Shown: positions 27,697 through 37,051 of the stretch, piece by piece
Position numbering within the stretch: the stretch's first letter is position 1
How the letters are laid out: every line of letters starts with the position of its first letter
DNA from: Acinetobacter sp. ANC 4169
GTDB lineage: Bacteria > Pseudomonadota > Gammaproteobacteria > Pseudomonadales > Moraxellaceae
NCBI RefSeq assembly: GCF_002135355.1
Contig: NZ_NEGE01000009.1
Span: 62,001-126,000 of the forward strand
Direction of reading: 5' to 3'
Length of the DNA: 64,000 nt
Notes under the pieces: generated by a model
Told to the model about the DNA's origin: nothing
What the model saw: the letters and a program-made list of their open reading frames with translations, nothing else
The model's database searches: none
Program-made: the position numbers and the translations under genes

Positions 27697-28590
27697 TTAA
27701 AAGAAACCCATATAAAACTGTTCTTTTAAGATTTTTAAAATCAGCTCAATCACTTCATTTTTTTGCCCTTTACGGTAACTGGCATACAGGTCAATCATCG
27801 GCAAAGGTTCAATGGTATTTTTTACAATAATTTTATCCCCCAGTAGCGGGATCACATAAGCCGGTACCAGGCTCCAACCCACCCCCATGCCGACCAGATT
27901 GACATTTAACAGAATGTTGGTCGAATGCTGGACGATGTTGACGTCCAGTTTAGATTGCCTAAAGAAATCGGTAATAATTTTGTGCAACTGCGGTGAGGCA
28001 TCCTCATCACTAATCACAAAATTCTGATGATTAAAACTCTTGATACTAATATGACGCTGCTCGGCAATCGGTGAATCCTTCGGCACAATTAAAGCCAGCG
28101 GTTCACTAAAAATTTGCACGTGTTCCAGTTCGTTCGATTCATCGACATAGCGGGTAAAGGCAATATCAATATCACCTTTTTTTAGGGCTTTAAACTGGTT
28201 AGCATCAGTTAGGCTATGAAAGTTGATTTTGATGTCGGGAAAATGCGCCCGGATATTCGGCATGATATAGGGAAAAATTTTCATTTCCGCTACAGGCACA
28301 AAGCCAATATTCAGCTGGTCTTTGCTCAGGTTGGCAATTTTCCGCGCATCCTGAATCGCTTTTTCAGCATGTTCCAGACTTAACAAAGCCTCTTTTAAAA
28401 AGGCTTTGCCTTCTTCTGTCAGTTCAACTTTCCGATTCGATCGAACCAGTAATTGCACCCCGACTTCTTGTTCAAGGTCTTTAATTTGCTGGCTTAAAGA
28501 AGGCTGCACCGTACACATCCGCTGTGCCGCCTTGGTAAAATTCAGTTCTTGTGCAACTGCAACAAAATAGCGTAAATGACGTAATTCCAC
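27697..28590 (-). CDS. LysR family regulator
   Basis: 297 residues from the GTG at 28590, with AGAGGT upstream; the frame opens further into the preceding gene but the conserved start is ELRHLRYFVAVAQELNFTKAAQRM. The winged HTH (1-60) includes the recognition part QPSLSQQIKDLEQEVGVQLL; the remainder is a periplasmic-binding-protein-like effector domain of the BenM/CatM/CbnR sort (SKDQLNIGFVPVAEMKIFPYIMP). Family members act as tetramers and respond to aromatic or other small molecules. It starts 13 bp after the MFS stop on the same strand, unusual for LysR genes, which are often divergent from their targets. Confidence 0.88.
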   Translation of the reverse strand: MELRHLRYFVAVAQELNFTKAAQRMCTVQPSLSQQIKDLEQEVGVQLLVRSNRKVELTEEGKAFLKEALLSLEHAEKAIQDARKIANLSKDQLNIGFVPVAEMKIFPYIMPNIRAHFPDIKINFHSLTDANQFKALKKGDIDIAFTRYVDESNELEHVQIFSEPLALIVPKDSPIAEQRHISIKSFNHQNFVISDEDASPQLHKIITDFFRQSKLDVNIVQHSTNILLNVNLVGMGVGWSLVPAYVIPLLGDKIIVKNTIEPLPMIDLYASYRKGQKNEVIELILKILKEQFYMGFF

Positions 28591-28603
28591 GTACCGTACC
28601 TCT

Positions 28604-29794
28604 TTATTTAAGTTGCTTGAGTGATGCCGAAACCGTGTATTTATAAACAAATAAAGTCAGCACAGTAATTACAGCACAGAATAAATAACTCAGTTGATAA
28701 CCATAATAGGCAATCATCAAGCCTAAAATGACTGAACCGATTGCCATACCCAAATCAAACAGGGTGAAGAAAGTGGAAATGGCATGTCCCATACGCTGTT
28801 TCGCTACAGACTGGATGGCTATGGTTTGAAAGCACGGAAATAGTGAGCCATAGCCAATACCAATAAATATAGCAGATAACCAAAGCAGCCATTGATTGGA
28901 GATCAAACTGACCACCACCAGACCTAAGGCAAAGAAAATAAATGAGGGATAAATGACTGCACTGGCACCCTTACGATCATAAATTTTGCCCACCCACGGT
29001 CGTACCACAATCATGGAAATGGCAAAGACAATAAAAAACAGGCTGGTATACGCAAGCAGATCTTTAGATTCACTATAAGCAGCAATGAAACTCATAATGC
29101 TGGAATAGGCAAATGCGGTCAGCAATGCGACAAAGCCAATCGGTATGGCACGTGTTTCAATAATGTCATGAAAGCCCAGTCGTGGCTTTTCCGTATGAAC
29201 ATTGAGAAGAGTGATCTTGTTTTCCTGTACTGGAATCATTAAACAGAAGATAAAACCCAGACTGATCACTGCGGTTAACAGCGCAAATAACATTATAAAA
29301 TCAGTAAATTGCAGAACAGTTAAGGCAATTAAAGGCCCAAATACCACGGCAAGATTGGTCGACATGACAAAATAGCCCATGCCCTCGCCCTTGCGATGAT
29401 CGGGAATAAAATCGTTGGCTATGGGCACGGTCACCGTGGTTAATACGCTAAACCAGATGCCGTGAATAAAACGAATCAGCAATAAGGCCCACATGCTGTC
29501 GGCAAATAAATAGCTAAAAGCAAAAAGAACAAACAGCAATTCTGAACCGCGAAAGGCGATTTTTTTACCTAATTTTTCCACAATCAGTCCGGAAAATGGC
29601 CGAACTGCAATCGAAGACACCAGAAACAGGGTCAATGCCAAACCTGCTTCTTTCACCGTTCCGCCTAAATCCTTCATGATGTAAATCGGCAGAATGGTCA
29701 ACAAGGCATAATAATAGGTAAATAAAAACAGGTTATTGCATAGACACAATATAAACGAGCGATTCCATAAACGCTCAGTGTTTGTCGCAGACAT
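28604..29794 (-). CDS. MFS transporter
   Basis: 396 residues, 12 predicted helices. The loop after helix 2 reads FSGLIVEKLGKKIAFRGSE, the family's R-x-G-R/K-R-like motif; helix 4 and its loop contain RFIHGIWFSVLTTVTVPIANDFIPDHRKGEGMGYF, and the C-terminal half repeats the loop pattern at PWVGKIYDRKGASAV. It resembles drug/sugar-efflux type MFS proteins of the YfcJ/YwoG kind. It follows the tetR gene by 27 bp and precedes lysR by 13 bp, so the three form a transcription unit. Efflux of the TetR ligand is a reasonable inference. Confidence 0.83.
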   Translation of the reverse strand: MSATNTERLWNRSFILCLCNNLFLFTYYYALLTILPIYIMKDLGGTVKEAGLALTLFLVSSIAVRPFSGLIVEKLGKKIAFRGSELLFVLFAFSYLFADSMWALLLIRFIHGIWFSVLTTVTVPIANDFIPDHRKGEGMGYFVMSTNLAVVFGPLIALTVLQFTDFIMLFALLTAVISLGFIFCLMIPVQENKITLLNVHTEKPRLGFHDIIETRAIPIGFVALLTAFAYSSIMSFIAAYSESKDLLAYTSLFFIVFAISMIVVRPWVGKIYDRKGASAVIYPSFIFFALGLVVVSLISNQWLLWLSAIFIGIGYGSLFPCFQTIAIQSVAKQRMGHAISTFFTLFDLGMAIGSVILGLMIAYYGYQLSYLFCAVITVLTLFVYKYTVSASLKQLK

Positions 29795-29821
29795 AATGCC
29801 CCACTTAGCGGTAGCCTAGTG

Positions 29822-30385
29822 CTACTTTTGAACCAGAACAGGTTGCATCACCAAACGTACAAGATTACGTATGTAAGTTTCATCCGGCATGCAATTAAAG
29901 AAAATAATCTGATAATGAATTGGCCCATACAGCGTATCCAGCATCAGTTCAAAGGGGTAATCTGCAATAATTTCGTTACGCTCTATGGCGAGTTGAATCA
30001 GCTTGCGTGTTTGCTCCCGACGCGGTAATAAATACAACCTGAAGAATTCACCGGCAGCTTCACGATGCTCGGCCATGACCACCAATAAGGCGCGCCCTAA
30101 AGGATGATGTAGCGCGAGGGACAATTTTAAAAGCTGCTGATTCAGATTGAATTCCAGACTCTGTTGAAAATCCAGATCAAAGACTGAAGCGGTGTGCTCT
30201 TTAAAGGCATCAAAGACCAAATCAGATTTATGCTTCCACCAGCGATAAATGGTCGACTTACCCACCCCTGCACGTGCGGCAATATCTTCAATGGTTAAAT
30301 GACTGTAGTCATCCTCTTCTAGCGCTGCAGTCACTGCCTGCAAAATACATTGCTTGCGCCGGGAAGTTTTCTCTAACTCAGACAT
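29822..30385 (-). CDS. TetR/AcrR family repressor, autoregulated
   Basis: 187 residues. The N-terminal HTH, KQCILQAVTAALEEDDYSHLTIEDIAARAGVGKSTIYRWWKHKSDLV, is typical; the YRWW variant of the recognition helix end is common in the TetR_C_16-type subgroup. The C-terminal domain is ligand-binding. Nine bases before its ATG is a perfect 18-bp palindrome (30395-30412), the probable operator, which implies repression of its own unit, including the MFS transporter and LysR gene downstream. Confidence 0.9.
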   Translation of the reverse strand: MSELEKTSRRKQCILQAVTAALEEDDYSHLTIEDIAARAGVGKSTIYRWWKHKSDLVFDAFKEHTASVFDLDFQQSLEFNLNQQLLKLSLALHHPLGRALLVVMAEHREAAGEFFRLYLLPRREQTRKLIQLAIERNEIIADYPFELMLDTLYGPIHYQIIFFNCMPDETYIRNLVRLVMQPVLVQK

Positions 30386-30394
30386 AAGCCACCG

Positions 30395-30412
30395 AAACGA
30401 TACGTATCGTTT
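30395..30412. promoter_or_regulatory. Perfect 18-bp palindromic operator of the TetR unit
   Basis: AAACGATACGTATCGTTT is fully self-complementary and lies directly in front of the tetR start at 30385. The symmetry and length match TetR-dimer operators. Confidence 0.8.
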
Positions 30413-30466
30413 TATATTAGGCTAATTTTTGCTTCCTGTACAGATCTGATCATCCCTTTAAAATCA

Positions 30467-30495
30467 AAAAAAGACCGCTTCAAAGCAGTCTTTTA
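30467..30495 (-). terminator. Terminator between the thioesterase and the tetR unit
   Basis: AAAAGACCGCTT / AAGCAGTCTTTT stem with T/A tracts on both sides. Confidence 0.75.
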
Positions 30496-30535
30496 ATACA
30501 TCAACTTTTAGTTGACTTTAATCTTTAATACAGTA

Positions 30536-31075
30536 TTAGCATTGCGAGGTTTTTTTATAAATACTGCATGAAGGATGATGGCTTTCTTGCAAACGTGCTA
30601 CTTTGCGATGTTCAGCAGCCTCAAAACGGCAACGTTTCCAGTCATTGTCCAGATTTAATGCAGGAATCTGTTTCGGTTTACCATTTTCATCCACGGCCAC
30701 CATGGTGAAATAGCAGCTATTGGTATGACGTACGGTACGCTTCTGGATGTTCTGTGCTTCTACGCGAATCCCGATTTCCATAGAGGTACGACCGACATGG
30801 TTGACACTGGCAAGGAAAGTCACGAGTTCACCAACATGAATCGGTTCTTTGAAATTTACTTTATCGACCGACAAGGTCACGACATAACTGCCTGAATAAC
30901 GGCTAGCACATGCGTATGCGACTTGATCCAGTAATTTTAGAATTGTTCCGCCATGCACATTTCCTGAAAAGTTTGCCATATCAGGAGTCATTAAGACTGT
31001 CATGGTTAATTCAGACTGGTCATCTAATGCTGGAGCAATTTGATCTAATGGGGACATCGCGTTCTCTAGACTCAT
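30536..31075 (-). CDS. Acyl-CoA thioesterase, hotdog fold (YciA/BACH-like)
   Basis: 179 residues. A single hotdog domain (about 22-150) contains MTVLMTPDMANFSGNVHGGTILKLLDQVAYACASRYSG, where the Asn-x-x-Gly-x-x-Hxx-G-G and D residues are the acyl-CoA hydrolase signature, and VTLSVDKVNFKEPIHVGELVTF. It hydrolyses acyl-CoA to free acid and CoA. A second possible start is the ATG at 31057, which has AGAG upstream. The C-terminal 30 residues (HRKVARLQESHHPSCS) are a basic tail outside the fold. It appears monocistronic. Confidence 0.88.
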   Translation of the reverse strand: MSLENAMSPLDQIAPALDDQSELTMTVLMTPDMANFSGNVHGGTILKLLDQVAYACASRYSGSYVVTLSVDKVNFKEPIHVGELVTFLASVNHVGRTSMEIGIRVEAQNIQKRTVRHTNSCYFTMVAVDENGKPKQIPALNLDNDWKRCRFEAAEHRKVARLQESHHPSCSIYKKTSQC

Positions 31076-31422
31076 TTACAGACAGTATAAGCAAGGATTA
31101 TAGCGTTTTTCTGCGCAATAGAATGTGGAAATTGGCAATAAAACCATCATTATTATTTATAGTGATTTTGGCATCATTCAAGAAAATATATATCAAATTT
31201 ACCAACTCACTGACGCATAAGCATTTTTCTTATAGACTGATTTTAATAGAATATTTGTTCTAAAAATTAGATTACAAAAAATATGGTTATGTTTTTAAAA
31301 ACATTTGTTTTGGTCATCACTCAATCAAGTCTGGATAAAACAAAATATTAAATCCATGGGTGCGCAAGTGCGATGCTCTCACCTGTTTCATCCTACAGAT
31401 AAATTGCCTAATTAAAATTAGA

Positions 31423-31620
31423 TTAAGCTATTATCTTACGCAGCATTTCTTTAGAAATATTGCCGTAACTTAGGACATTCTGCTGGTCTAACTGAGTTTC
31501 AACACTATAAGTACCATCGGTATTTTCTGCAATGACGGTAAATACCAGATGCCCCATACTTGCCATTTTGACTTTTTGACCGATTAAAAATTTTTCTATT
31601 TTCATACTACTGCTATTCAT
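31423..31620 (-). CDS. Small DUF2158/YodC-like protein
   Basis: 65 residues. FLIGQKVKMASMGHLVFTVIAENTDGTYSVETQLD resembles YodC/DUF2158 proteins, small beta-barrel-like domains with a G-x-x-V-x-L-x-S-G-G-x-x-M-T-V pattern, though here the glycine pair is replaced by SMGH. The ATG at 31620 has AAGGA at good distance; another ATG five codons in is possible. It stands alone in AT-rich sequence. The function is unknown. Confidence 0.5.
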   Translation of the reverse strand: MNSSSMKIEKFLIGQKVKMASMGHLVFTVIAENTDGTYSVETQLDQQNVLSYGNISKEMLRKIIA

Positions 31621-31938
31621 TTAACCATCCTTACAGAAATATGCTTTCATCACCATTTCAATGAAACCCAGTTTAGTGAATTTTGATCCACCGGTAAACT
31701 TAAATCATTGAACAAAAACATATTAATATAAAAATTATATAGTACAAAAGCTTTCATCACTTAGTTTATTTTATTGAGAAATATCAATTAATTAGTTTAT
31801 CTTTAAAGTACCACTCTATTATTTTTGATCAATTATCAATCAAAACCAAAATTTAAACCGACTAACAAATAACAGCATCGCAATGATGAATCTAAGCCCT
31901 AGCACTATTCGATTTCATCATTGCAGTCTATTGAATGG
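31621..31938. other. Intergenic with one hairpin
   Basis: AT-rich, no gene. At about 31879-31925 a stem GCAATGATGAA / TTTCATCATTGC lies just after the patatin gene's stop (minus strand). It lacks a T tract, so a terminator role is uncertain. Confidence 0.4.
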
Positions 31939-32931
31939 CTAATCCTGTGCGCTTAATTGCTGAACGGTATGACCGAATGGATAATGTTTCTGTTTCAATA
32001 AAGCTGTAATGCTATTTAATTGATTTTGCGCTGCATCTACGCCGGCTTGCATGGTCATTGCACGGCCTTTTACATCAAATATATGGCCTTTTTCCCTTAA
32101 ATCCGGCTGAATCACGATATCTGCATGCTTTAGCTCTTCTTCAGCTAAACGGCTTTGCATAATATTAATATTTTGATTGAACATTCCCCAAACATTACTG
32201 GTCTCGGTATGCATCGGTTGCGCCAGAATATCCACCGCAATCACAATATCAGCACCCAAATCACGGGCCACGCCTACAGGCACTGGACTCACCAAACCGC
32301 CATCCACATATTCATCCCCCCCAATTTTGGTCGGAATAAACATGCTTGGAATAGACACCGAAGCGCGTACTGCCTGTCCGGTATTGCCATAGTTAAAGAC
32401 GACTTTTTTGCCTTCTTTTAATTCCGTTGCGACCACGTACATCGGGATTTTTAGCGACTCTAAGGGCGTATTATTGACTTGCTGATTGACGTAATTTTCA
32501 ACTTTTTGACCGTCAAAAAAGCCTTTCATATCCAGCTTTACATCACGGACATCGTTGGCTTTCATGTTTAAAGCAATATCGCGGAGTTCTTCTGCTGTTT
32601 TACCACTGGCATAAATAGAGCCCACAATACTGCCTGCGCTGGTTCCTACAATCAAATCAGGGTGTATACCTTGCTGCTCCAGCACCTGAATGACCCCAAT
32701 ATGGGCATAGCCCCGAGCACCACCACTGCCCAGTACCAAGGCTACAATAGGACGGTTTTCTTGCTGTTTGAGTTTTCTAAAATTAATGCGGTCTGCCCGA
32801 ACTTGAGCATCTACAGTCGGTGGTTCAGATAATCCTGTCGAACCAACAGTAAGCTTAGGTTGAGCCATCGTTTGGCATCCACCCAGACCCAATACTGCCA
32901 AAACAATAAAACTAAATTTAATGTTGCTCAT
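31939..32931 (-). CDS. Patatin-like phospholipase, lipoprotein (RssA-like)
   Basis: 330 residues from the ATG at 32931, which has AGGTGG upstream; the frame runs 14 codons further. The signal sequence ends in the lipobox LGGC (Cys about 19), so it is lipid-anchored. The patatin domain has the oxyanion loop GSGGARGYAHIGV, the nucleophile elbow GTSAGS and the catalytic Asp motif DGGLVSPVP. It should hydrolyse acyl-ester lipids with a Ser-Asp dyad. The C-terminal portion (DIVIQPDLREKGHIFDVKGRAMTMQAGVDAA) is as in RssA-type proteins. It is preceded by an AT-rich 325-bp promoter region and stands alone. Confidence 0.88.
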   Translation of the reverse strand: MSNIKFSFIVLAVLGLGGCQTMAQPKLTVGSTGLSEPPTVDAQVRADRINFRKLKQQENRPIVALVLGSGGARGYAHIGVIQVLEQQGIHPDLIVGTSAGSIVGSIYASGKTAEELRDIALNMKANDVRDVKLDMKGFFDGQKVENYVNQQVNNTPLESLKIPMYVVATELKEGKKVVFNYGNTGQAVRASVSIPSMFIPTKIGGDEYVDGGLVSPVPVGVARDLGADIVIAVDILAQPMHTETSNVWGMFNQNINIMQSRLAEEELKHADIVIQPDLREKGHIFDVKGRAMTMQAGVDAAQNQLNSITALLKQKHYPFGHTVQQLSAQD

Positions 32932-33208
32932 GAACCACCTAAAGATAAATAAAGCTGTTCGTAAAAAAGGCATACAGTTTAAGAATGATTTATTTGCAAA
33001 ACTGTATTATTTCGTAAATTTTTCATCAAAAAATATCAGCCTTTAAAAACATCATTGATACATTTGCCATCTCATCTTTATATTATCTCATTTTTTGATC
33101 TTTTTTTTCATAGCCATATTTTACCTACCTATAGGATGAAGGTTGATGACGATCATATAAATTAGATTGCTTGAATATTAATTGGAGATTAAAAATAAAT
33201 TTTCAAAT
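32932..33208. other. AT-rich promoter region of the patatin gene
   Basis: Very AT-rich; no ORF, repeat or RNA recognised. The dcaP terminator adjoins it on the right. Confidence 0.4.
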
Positions 33209-33240
33209 AAAAAAGAGGCGAATCAATCGCCTCTTTTTTA
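33209..33240 (-). terminator. Terminator after the DcaP-like porin gene
   Basis: AAAAAGAGGCGA / TCGCCTCTTTTTT stem with five-base loop and flanking A/T tracts. Confidence 0.88.
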
Positions 33241-33256
33241 AATTTCCAGTTTTGAA

Positions 33257-34546
33257 TTAGAAATTATATTTAGCCATCAAACCTACACGGTTATCTTTAA
33301 ATGATTGGCCAGCAAATGTGTCGCGCTTACCATTCACATATTCAACACCCAAGTCAATCGGTGCAGCCGGTGAATAAATAAAGTTGATCCACGCTTGTTG
33401 CACTTTTTCATTCGCATTGGTAGTCAATGCAGATTTAGCATATTTAGTGTCATCATCTGCAAAATGTGCACCATAAGCTAGTGTTGAACGCAATTTAGGT
33501 GAAATTTTATAGGTTGCACCAACTTGAACAGCGGTAAATTCATTTTGCTCAATATTATTACCATCAAGTACATAAGCTGAATTAGCACCGTATAAATAGT
33601 TACTATTGCCCTGAGAATAAGAAACATCACTATTTAACTTCAACTGCTCAGTTACTGCATAAGATGCACCAGCCGCCAAGCCCCAAGCCACTGCACTGTC
33701 ATCTGCAGATTTATAATTTTCCACTAAAGCACGGGCAGATGCGTTCCCTTTACCATCAGCAAAACCTTGCACCAATTTAGCTGTTAAGTTAGGTACGCTA
33801 TATTTAATAGTATCACCTGTAGCCGAACTATCGCCTTCTTCAGCTGAAACAAAAAGTTGAGTTTGCGGAGCAAGTTTAAAATTGTAACGCACCTGTGGAA
33901 CACGCGCTGTACCGCCGCCAATGTTAGTCGCAAAATCAATCATTTCAGGCGCATGATTTGACAAGAAGTTCGAAGTGGTTTGACCGAATAACCAGTCATT
34001 ATAAGTTAAATAGGCATGGCGAAGACGTAAGTTTTCAGACTTGTTATTGTCACTGCTTGCAAAGTCAACTTCTACCTTACCACCCACTTTAGCATCACCA
34101 ACAGGTGCATTGAAATCAAGACCTATACGTGTAGCTTTTGCTGTAGCACGCAATTTGTCTTGAGTTGCGCCGGTTGAAGTATGAGCACTGCCGAAGTCAT
34201 TGTCTGCACCTTCAATAATGTAGTTCGCATCACCGCGGACAAAACCGTATAGGTTTACATTTGCACCGGCTTTGGTTTTAAAGCCTGTTGCCGGAGTTTC
34301 AGGTTTTGCTGCTGGTGCTGCGGCAAGTTGTACAGGTTGTGCCTTAACTTGCTCAATTTGAGTTTGTTGCTGTTGTTGAACTTGCTGTTGCTGTTGAATT
34401 AAAGATTTTAATGCTTCTACTTCTTTACGTAAGTCTTGAATTTGTTTTTGTTCAGCCTGACCTGCGTGTGCGGTACTGACCATGACCGCAGTGACTGCCA
34501 ATGCTAAACCTTTAGCAATAAATTTACCGTTACGTAATTGACTCAT
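33257..34546 (-). CDS. dcaP: DcaP-family trimeric outer-membrane porin
   Basis: 429 residues from the ATG at 34546, which has GGAG upstream; the first part of a longer frame is not needed. A signal peptide (to about AHA, residue 29) is followed by a coiled-coil with glutamine-rich repeats (QQQQQVQQQQQ), a Pro/Ala linker and a beta-barrel starting NVNLYGFVRGDANYI and ending in the aromatic residue of GLMAKYNF. This is the DcaP layout of Acinetobacter, whose N-terminal helical bundle trimerises in the periplasm and whose barrel takes up dicarboxylic acids. It stands alone with its own terminator. Confidence 0.85.
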   Translation of the reverse strand: MSQLRNGKFIAKGLALAVTAVMVSTAHAGQAEQKQIQDLRKEVEALKSLIQQQQQVQQQQQTQIEQVKAQPVQLAAAPAAKPETPATGFKTKAGANVNLYGFVRGDANYIIEGADNDFGSAHTSTGATQDKLRATAKATRIGLDFNAPVGDAKVGGKVEVDFASSDNNKSENLRLRHAYLTYNDWLFGQTTSNFLSNHAPEMIDFATNIGGGTARVPQVRYNFKLAPQTQLFVSAEEGDSSATGDTIKYSVPNLTAKLVQGFADGKGNASARALVENYKSADDSAVAWGLAAGASYAVTEQLKLNSDVSYSQGNSNYLYGANSAYVLDGNNIEQNEFTAVQVGATYKISPKLRSTLAYGAHFADDDTKYAKSALTTNANEKVQQAWINFIYSPAAPIDLGVEYVNGKRDTFAGQSFKDNRVGLMAKYNF

Positions 34547-34943
34547 TCTCAAAATCTCCGATTTGTTAAATATTCGCATCCATGCACTCAGTGATCTTTA
34601 AAAATGCTATAAATTGATGAAAGAAAATATCATTCAAAAATTAATAAGCTTAAAAATCATTGCATTCTCAGCTTATGAGACAGTAAAAAATTAAAATTTT
34701 ATAAAATTACAATATGTGGAAATCACATATCTTGGTAAATCTAGCAAGTTCTCATTGATTTTAAAATCAACTTTCTTAAATAATGATTGAAAAGTAATCT
34801 TATTTTTGAGATGGTTTTTTACATATAATCTACATATTCAATTACTTATACACAAAAAATATCAAATTTATCACATTCCTATTCGACTAATGTATATAGT
34901 CAATTCTTGCTCAAAACTCATTTCAAAAGGAATTTTTATAAAT
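34547..34943. other. AT-rich divergent promoter region
   Basis: Between dcaP and the nitroreductase pseudogene. No ORF or repeat recognised. AAAAGGA at about 34925 may serve the TTG start at 34944. Confidence 0.4.
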
Positions 34944-35643
34944 TTGCAACAGGTTCAGCATGTCGCTCATGCCATTAGCTCACGTTATTCAGTACGTGCT
35001 TTTTTAAACAAAGCCGTTGATGTGCAAATCATTAGGGATATTTTAACTGTAGCGAGCCGCGCGCCTTCAGGCACCAATACTCAACTCTGGAAAGTCTATG
35101 TCGTTAGCGGCAAGAAACGCGATGAAATGGTGCAGCGTTTGCAAAGCACAAACCGAACTTATGCAGCAACCGGAACTGGCGCAGCAGTATCAGGAAACAT
35201 TTGCCTATTACCCGGAAAAATGGATTTCGGCCTTTATCGACCGCCGTCGTGAAAATGGCTGGGGTTTATATGGCTTATTGAACATTCAAAAGGGTGAAAA
35301 AGAAAAAATGGCGCGTCAGCAGCTGCGCAATTTTCAACTTTTTGATGCACCGGTTGGGCTATATTTCACTATCAATAAAGCTATGGGCATTGGTTCAAAA
35401 ATGGACATTGCCATGATGATTCAAAACGTGATGATCGCTGCCAAGGCTCGTGGTCTGGATACCTGTCCGCAAGCAGCATGGAACCATTTCCATCCCATCG
35501 TACTGGATGTGCTGAATGCACCTGAAGATGAAGAACTGGTCTGTACCCTTGCACTCGGTTATGCCGATCCTGATGATATTGTGAATACTTTTATTACACC
35601 GCGTATTATGGTTGATGAATTCACGGTTTTTATGGATCAATAA
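34944..35643 (+). pseudogene. Nitroreductase family protein, one frameshift
   Basis: Two overlapping frames together make one nitroreductase of about 232 residues. The 5' part, from a TTG at 34944, holds the FMN-binding start AISSRYSVRAFLNK and SRAPSGTNTQLWKVYVVSGKKRDEM. The 3' part continues AQTELMQQPELAQQYQE, GWGLYGLLNIQKGEKEKM and ends with CTLALGYADPDDIVNTF. The frames join near 35133, after GKKRDEMVQ, where one extra or two missing bases occur. NAD(P)H-dependent nitro/flavin reduction would be the activity of the intact form. There is no slippery sequence at the junction, so it is a true disruption or a sequence error. Confidence 0.82.
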
Positions 35644-35655
35644 ACCGTTTTAAAG

Positions 35656-35684
35656 AAAAAGAGACCTTAGAGGTCTCTTTTGGG
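35656..35684. terminator. Bidirectional terminator between nitroreductase and Bcr/CflA genes
   Basis: AAAGAGACCT / AGGTCTCTTTT stem-loop flanked by A and T tracts between convergent genes. Confidence 0.82.
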
Positions 35685-35701
35685 TTTAGCTCATATCATC
35701 T

Positions 35702-36916
35702 TCACGTAGATTCATGTTGTGCCTGATTTAAACTGAGTTTCATAATCGTAAGCAGGGTAATCGCAACAAAAAGCAACATGACAATGCTCATATTCAACAG
35801 CGAACTCCAGATCAGAAAATTTAACAGGATTCCACCGAGCAAGCCACAGGCAAACTGCATACTGCCCATAATTGCACTGGCGGTTCCCGCGCGTGCGCCC
35901 TGCTCCGACATGGCCAGGGCCATCGCATTGGGGCCGGTAAAACCAATACCTGAAACCGCCAAAAACATGCCTGTAAAGACTAGCCATAATGGACTAGTCG
36001 CCATTAACCCTGAAACCAATAAAATAGTGGCACCGATCAGCTGCAATATGCCGCCCATTTTCAGCCGGTGCATGACAGAAAAACGCTGCGCCAACCGTTT
36101 GTTTAAAGTGGACAGCAGCATAATGCCAAAGGCATTGAGTCCAAAAGCATAACCGAATTGCTGCTGGGTTAAGCCATAATCATCCATCAGCACTGCAGCT
36201 GATGAACTGATATAGCAGAATAAAATCCCGCCCGAAAAGCAGCCTGCCAGCATTGGCCATTTAAAACTCGGGTCTCTACAAATAGTGATATATAGGCGCA
36301 AGACCTGGCCACTATTTAACTTTAAACGGCGTTCATGCGGCAAACTTTCTTTAAAGAAAAAGTGTACACACAGCAAACAGACCAGCCCCACCACAGCCAA
36401 AATGACAAACACCGCCTGCCAGGAAAAGAACTTCAATATCATTGCACCCAAGCTTGGTGCAATAATGGGTGCAATCCCCATCACAATCATCATGCTGGCA
36501 AAGGCCTGCGCAGATGCCTGCATATCCAGACGGTCACGAATGGCAGCCCGGGCAATGACCACCCCGACACAGCCACCAACTGCCTGTACAATACGGGCTG
36601 CAATCAGGCTCCACTCATTGCTGACAAAAACACACAACAGGCTGGCCAGTACATATAAGGTTAAACCCAGATACAGCGGTGCTTTACGTCCAATTCGGTC
36701 ACTCAGCGGGCCATAAATCAGCTGTCCTAAAGCCAGACCCAGAAAATAAGCCGGTAAAGTATTGGCCACCATTTGCGTACTCACGCCAAAATCCTGTGCC
36801 ATTTGTGGCAAGGCAGGCAAGTACATATCAATAGAAAGCGGACCCAAGGAAGTCAGCAAGGCCAGCAGCATAATCCATGCCGTTGAATAGGGTTGTGTAG
36901 ATTGCTGTACAGACAT
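35702..36916 (-). CDS. Bcr/CflA family MFS multidrug efflux transporter
   Basis: 404 residues, 12 helices. LLTSLGPLSIDMYLPALPQMAQDF in helix 1 is the Bcr/CflA hallmark; GPLSDRIGRKAPL is the loop 2-3 motif and RIVQAVGGCVGVVIARAAIRD the helix 4-5 motif of drug:H+ antiporters. Homologues export bicyclomycin, chloramphenicol, sulphonamides or cysteine. The substrate is not predictable from sequence. It is a single gene with a terminator at its 3' end. Confidence 0.9.
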   Translation of the reverse strand: MSVQQSTQPYSTAWIMLLALLTSLGPLSIDMYLPALPQMAQDFGVSTQMVANTLPAYFLGLALGQLIYGPLSDRIGRKAPLYLGLTLYVLASLLCVFVSNEWSLIAARIVQAVGGCVGVVIARAAIRDRLDMQASAQAFASMMIVMGIAPIIAPSLGAMILKFFSWQAVFVILAVVGLVCLLCVHFFFKESLPHERRLKLNSGQVLRLYITICRDPSFKWPMLAGCFSGGILFCYISSSAAVLMDDYGLTQQQFGYAFGLNAFGIMLLSTLNKRLAQRFSVMHRLKMGGILQLIGATILLVSGLMATSPLWLVFTGMFLAVSGIGFTGPNAMALAMSEQGARAGTASAIMGSMQFACGLLGGILLNFLIWSSLLNMSIVMLLFVAITLLTIMKLSLNQAQHEST

Positions 36917-37051
36917 ATTGATATTTAATTTTTAAATGTAGGCTTTGCAGACAAGCTTACACTGTACATAGTATTATTTCCCAGTCATGAGAGTGAAAAA
37001 TCACATAATTTCACTGCATGCTGCAAAATCATTTGTGGATTAGGACATAAC

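Noticed and set aside
31879..31925. GCAATGATGAA hairpin as the patatin-gene terminator
   Set aside because: The stem is good but no T run follows on the minus strand, so it is described as a hairpin only.
34376..34420. CAA/CAG-type repeat tract in dcaP as a microsatellite or phase-variable repeat
   Set aside because: It encodes the normal Gln-rich coiled coil of the DcaP family with mixed codons, not a uniform repeat.
35098..35643. Independent 181-residue nitroreductase starting at 35098
   Set aside because: It would lack the FMN-binding N-terminus, which is encoded just upstream in another frame; a frameshifted single gene explains both.
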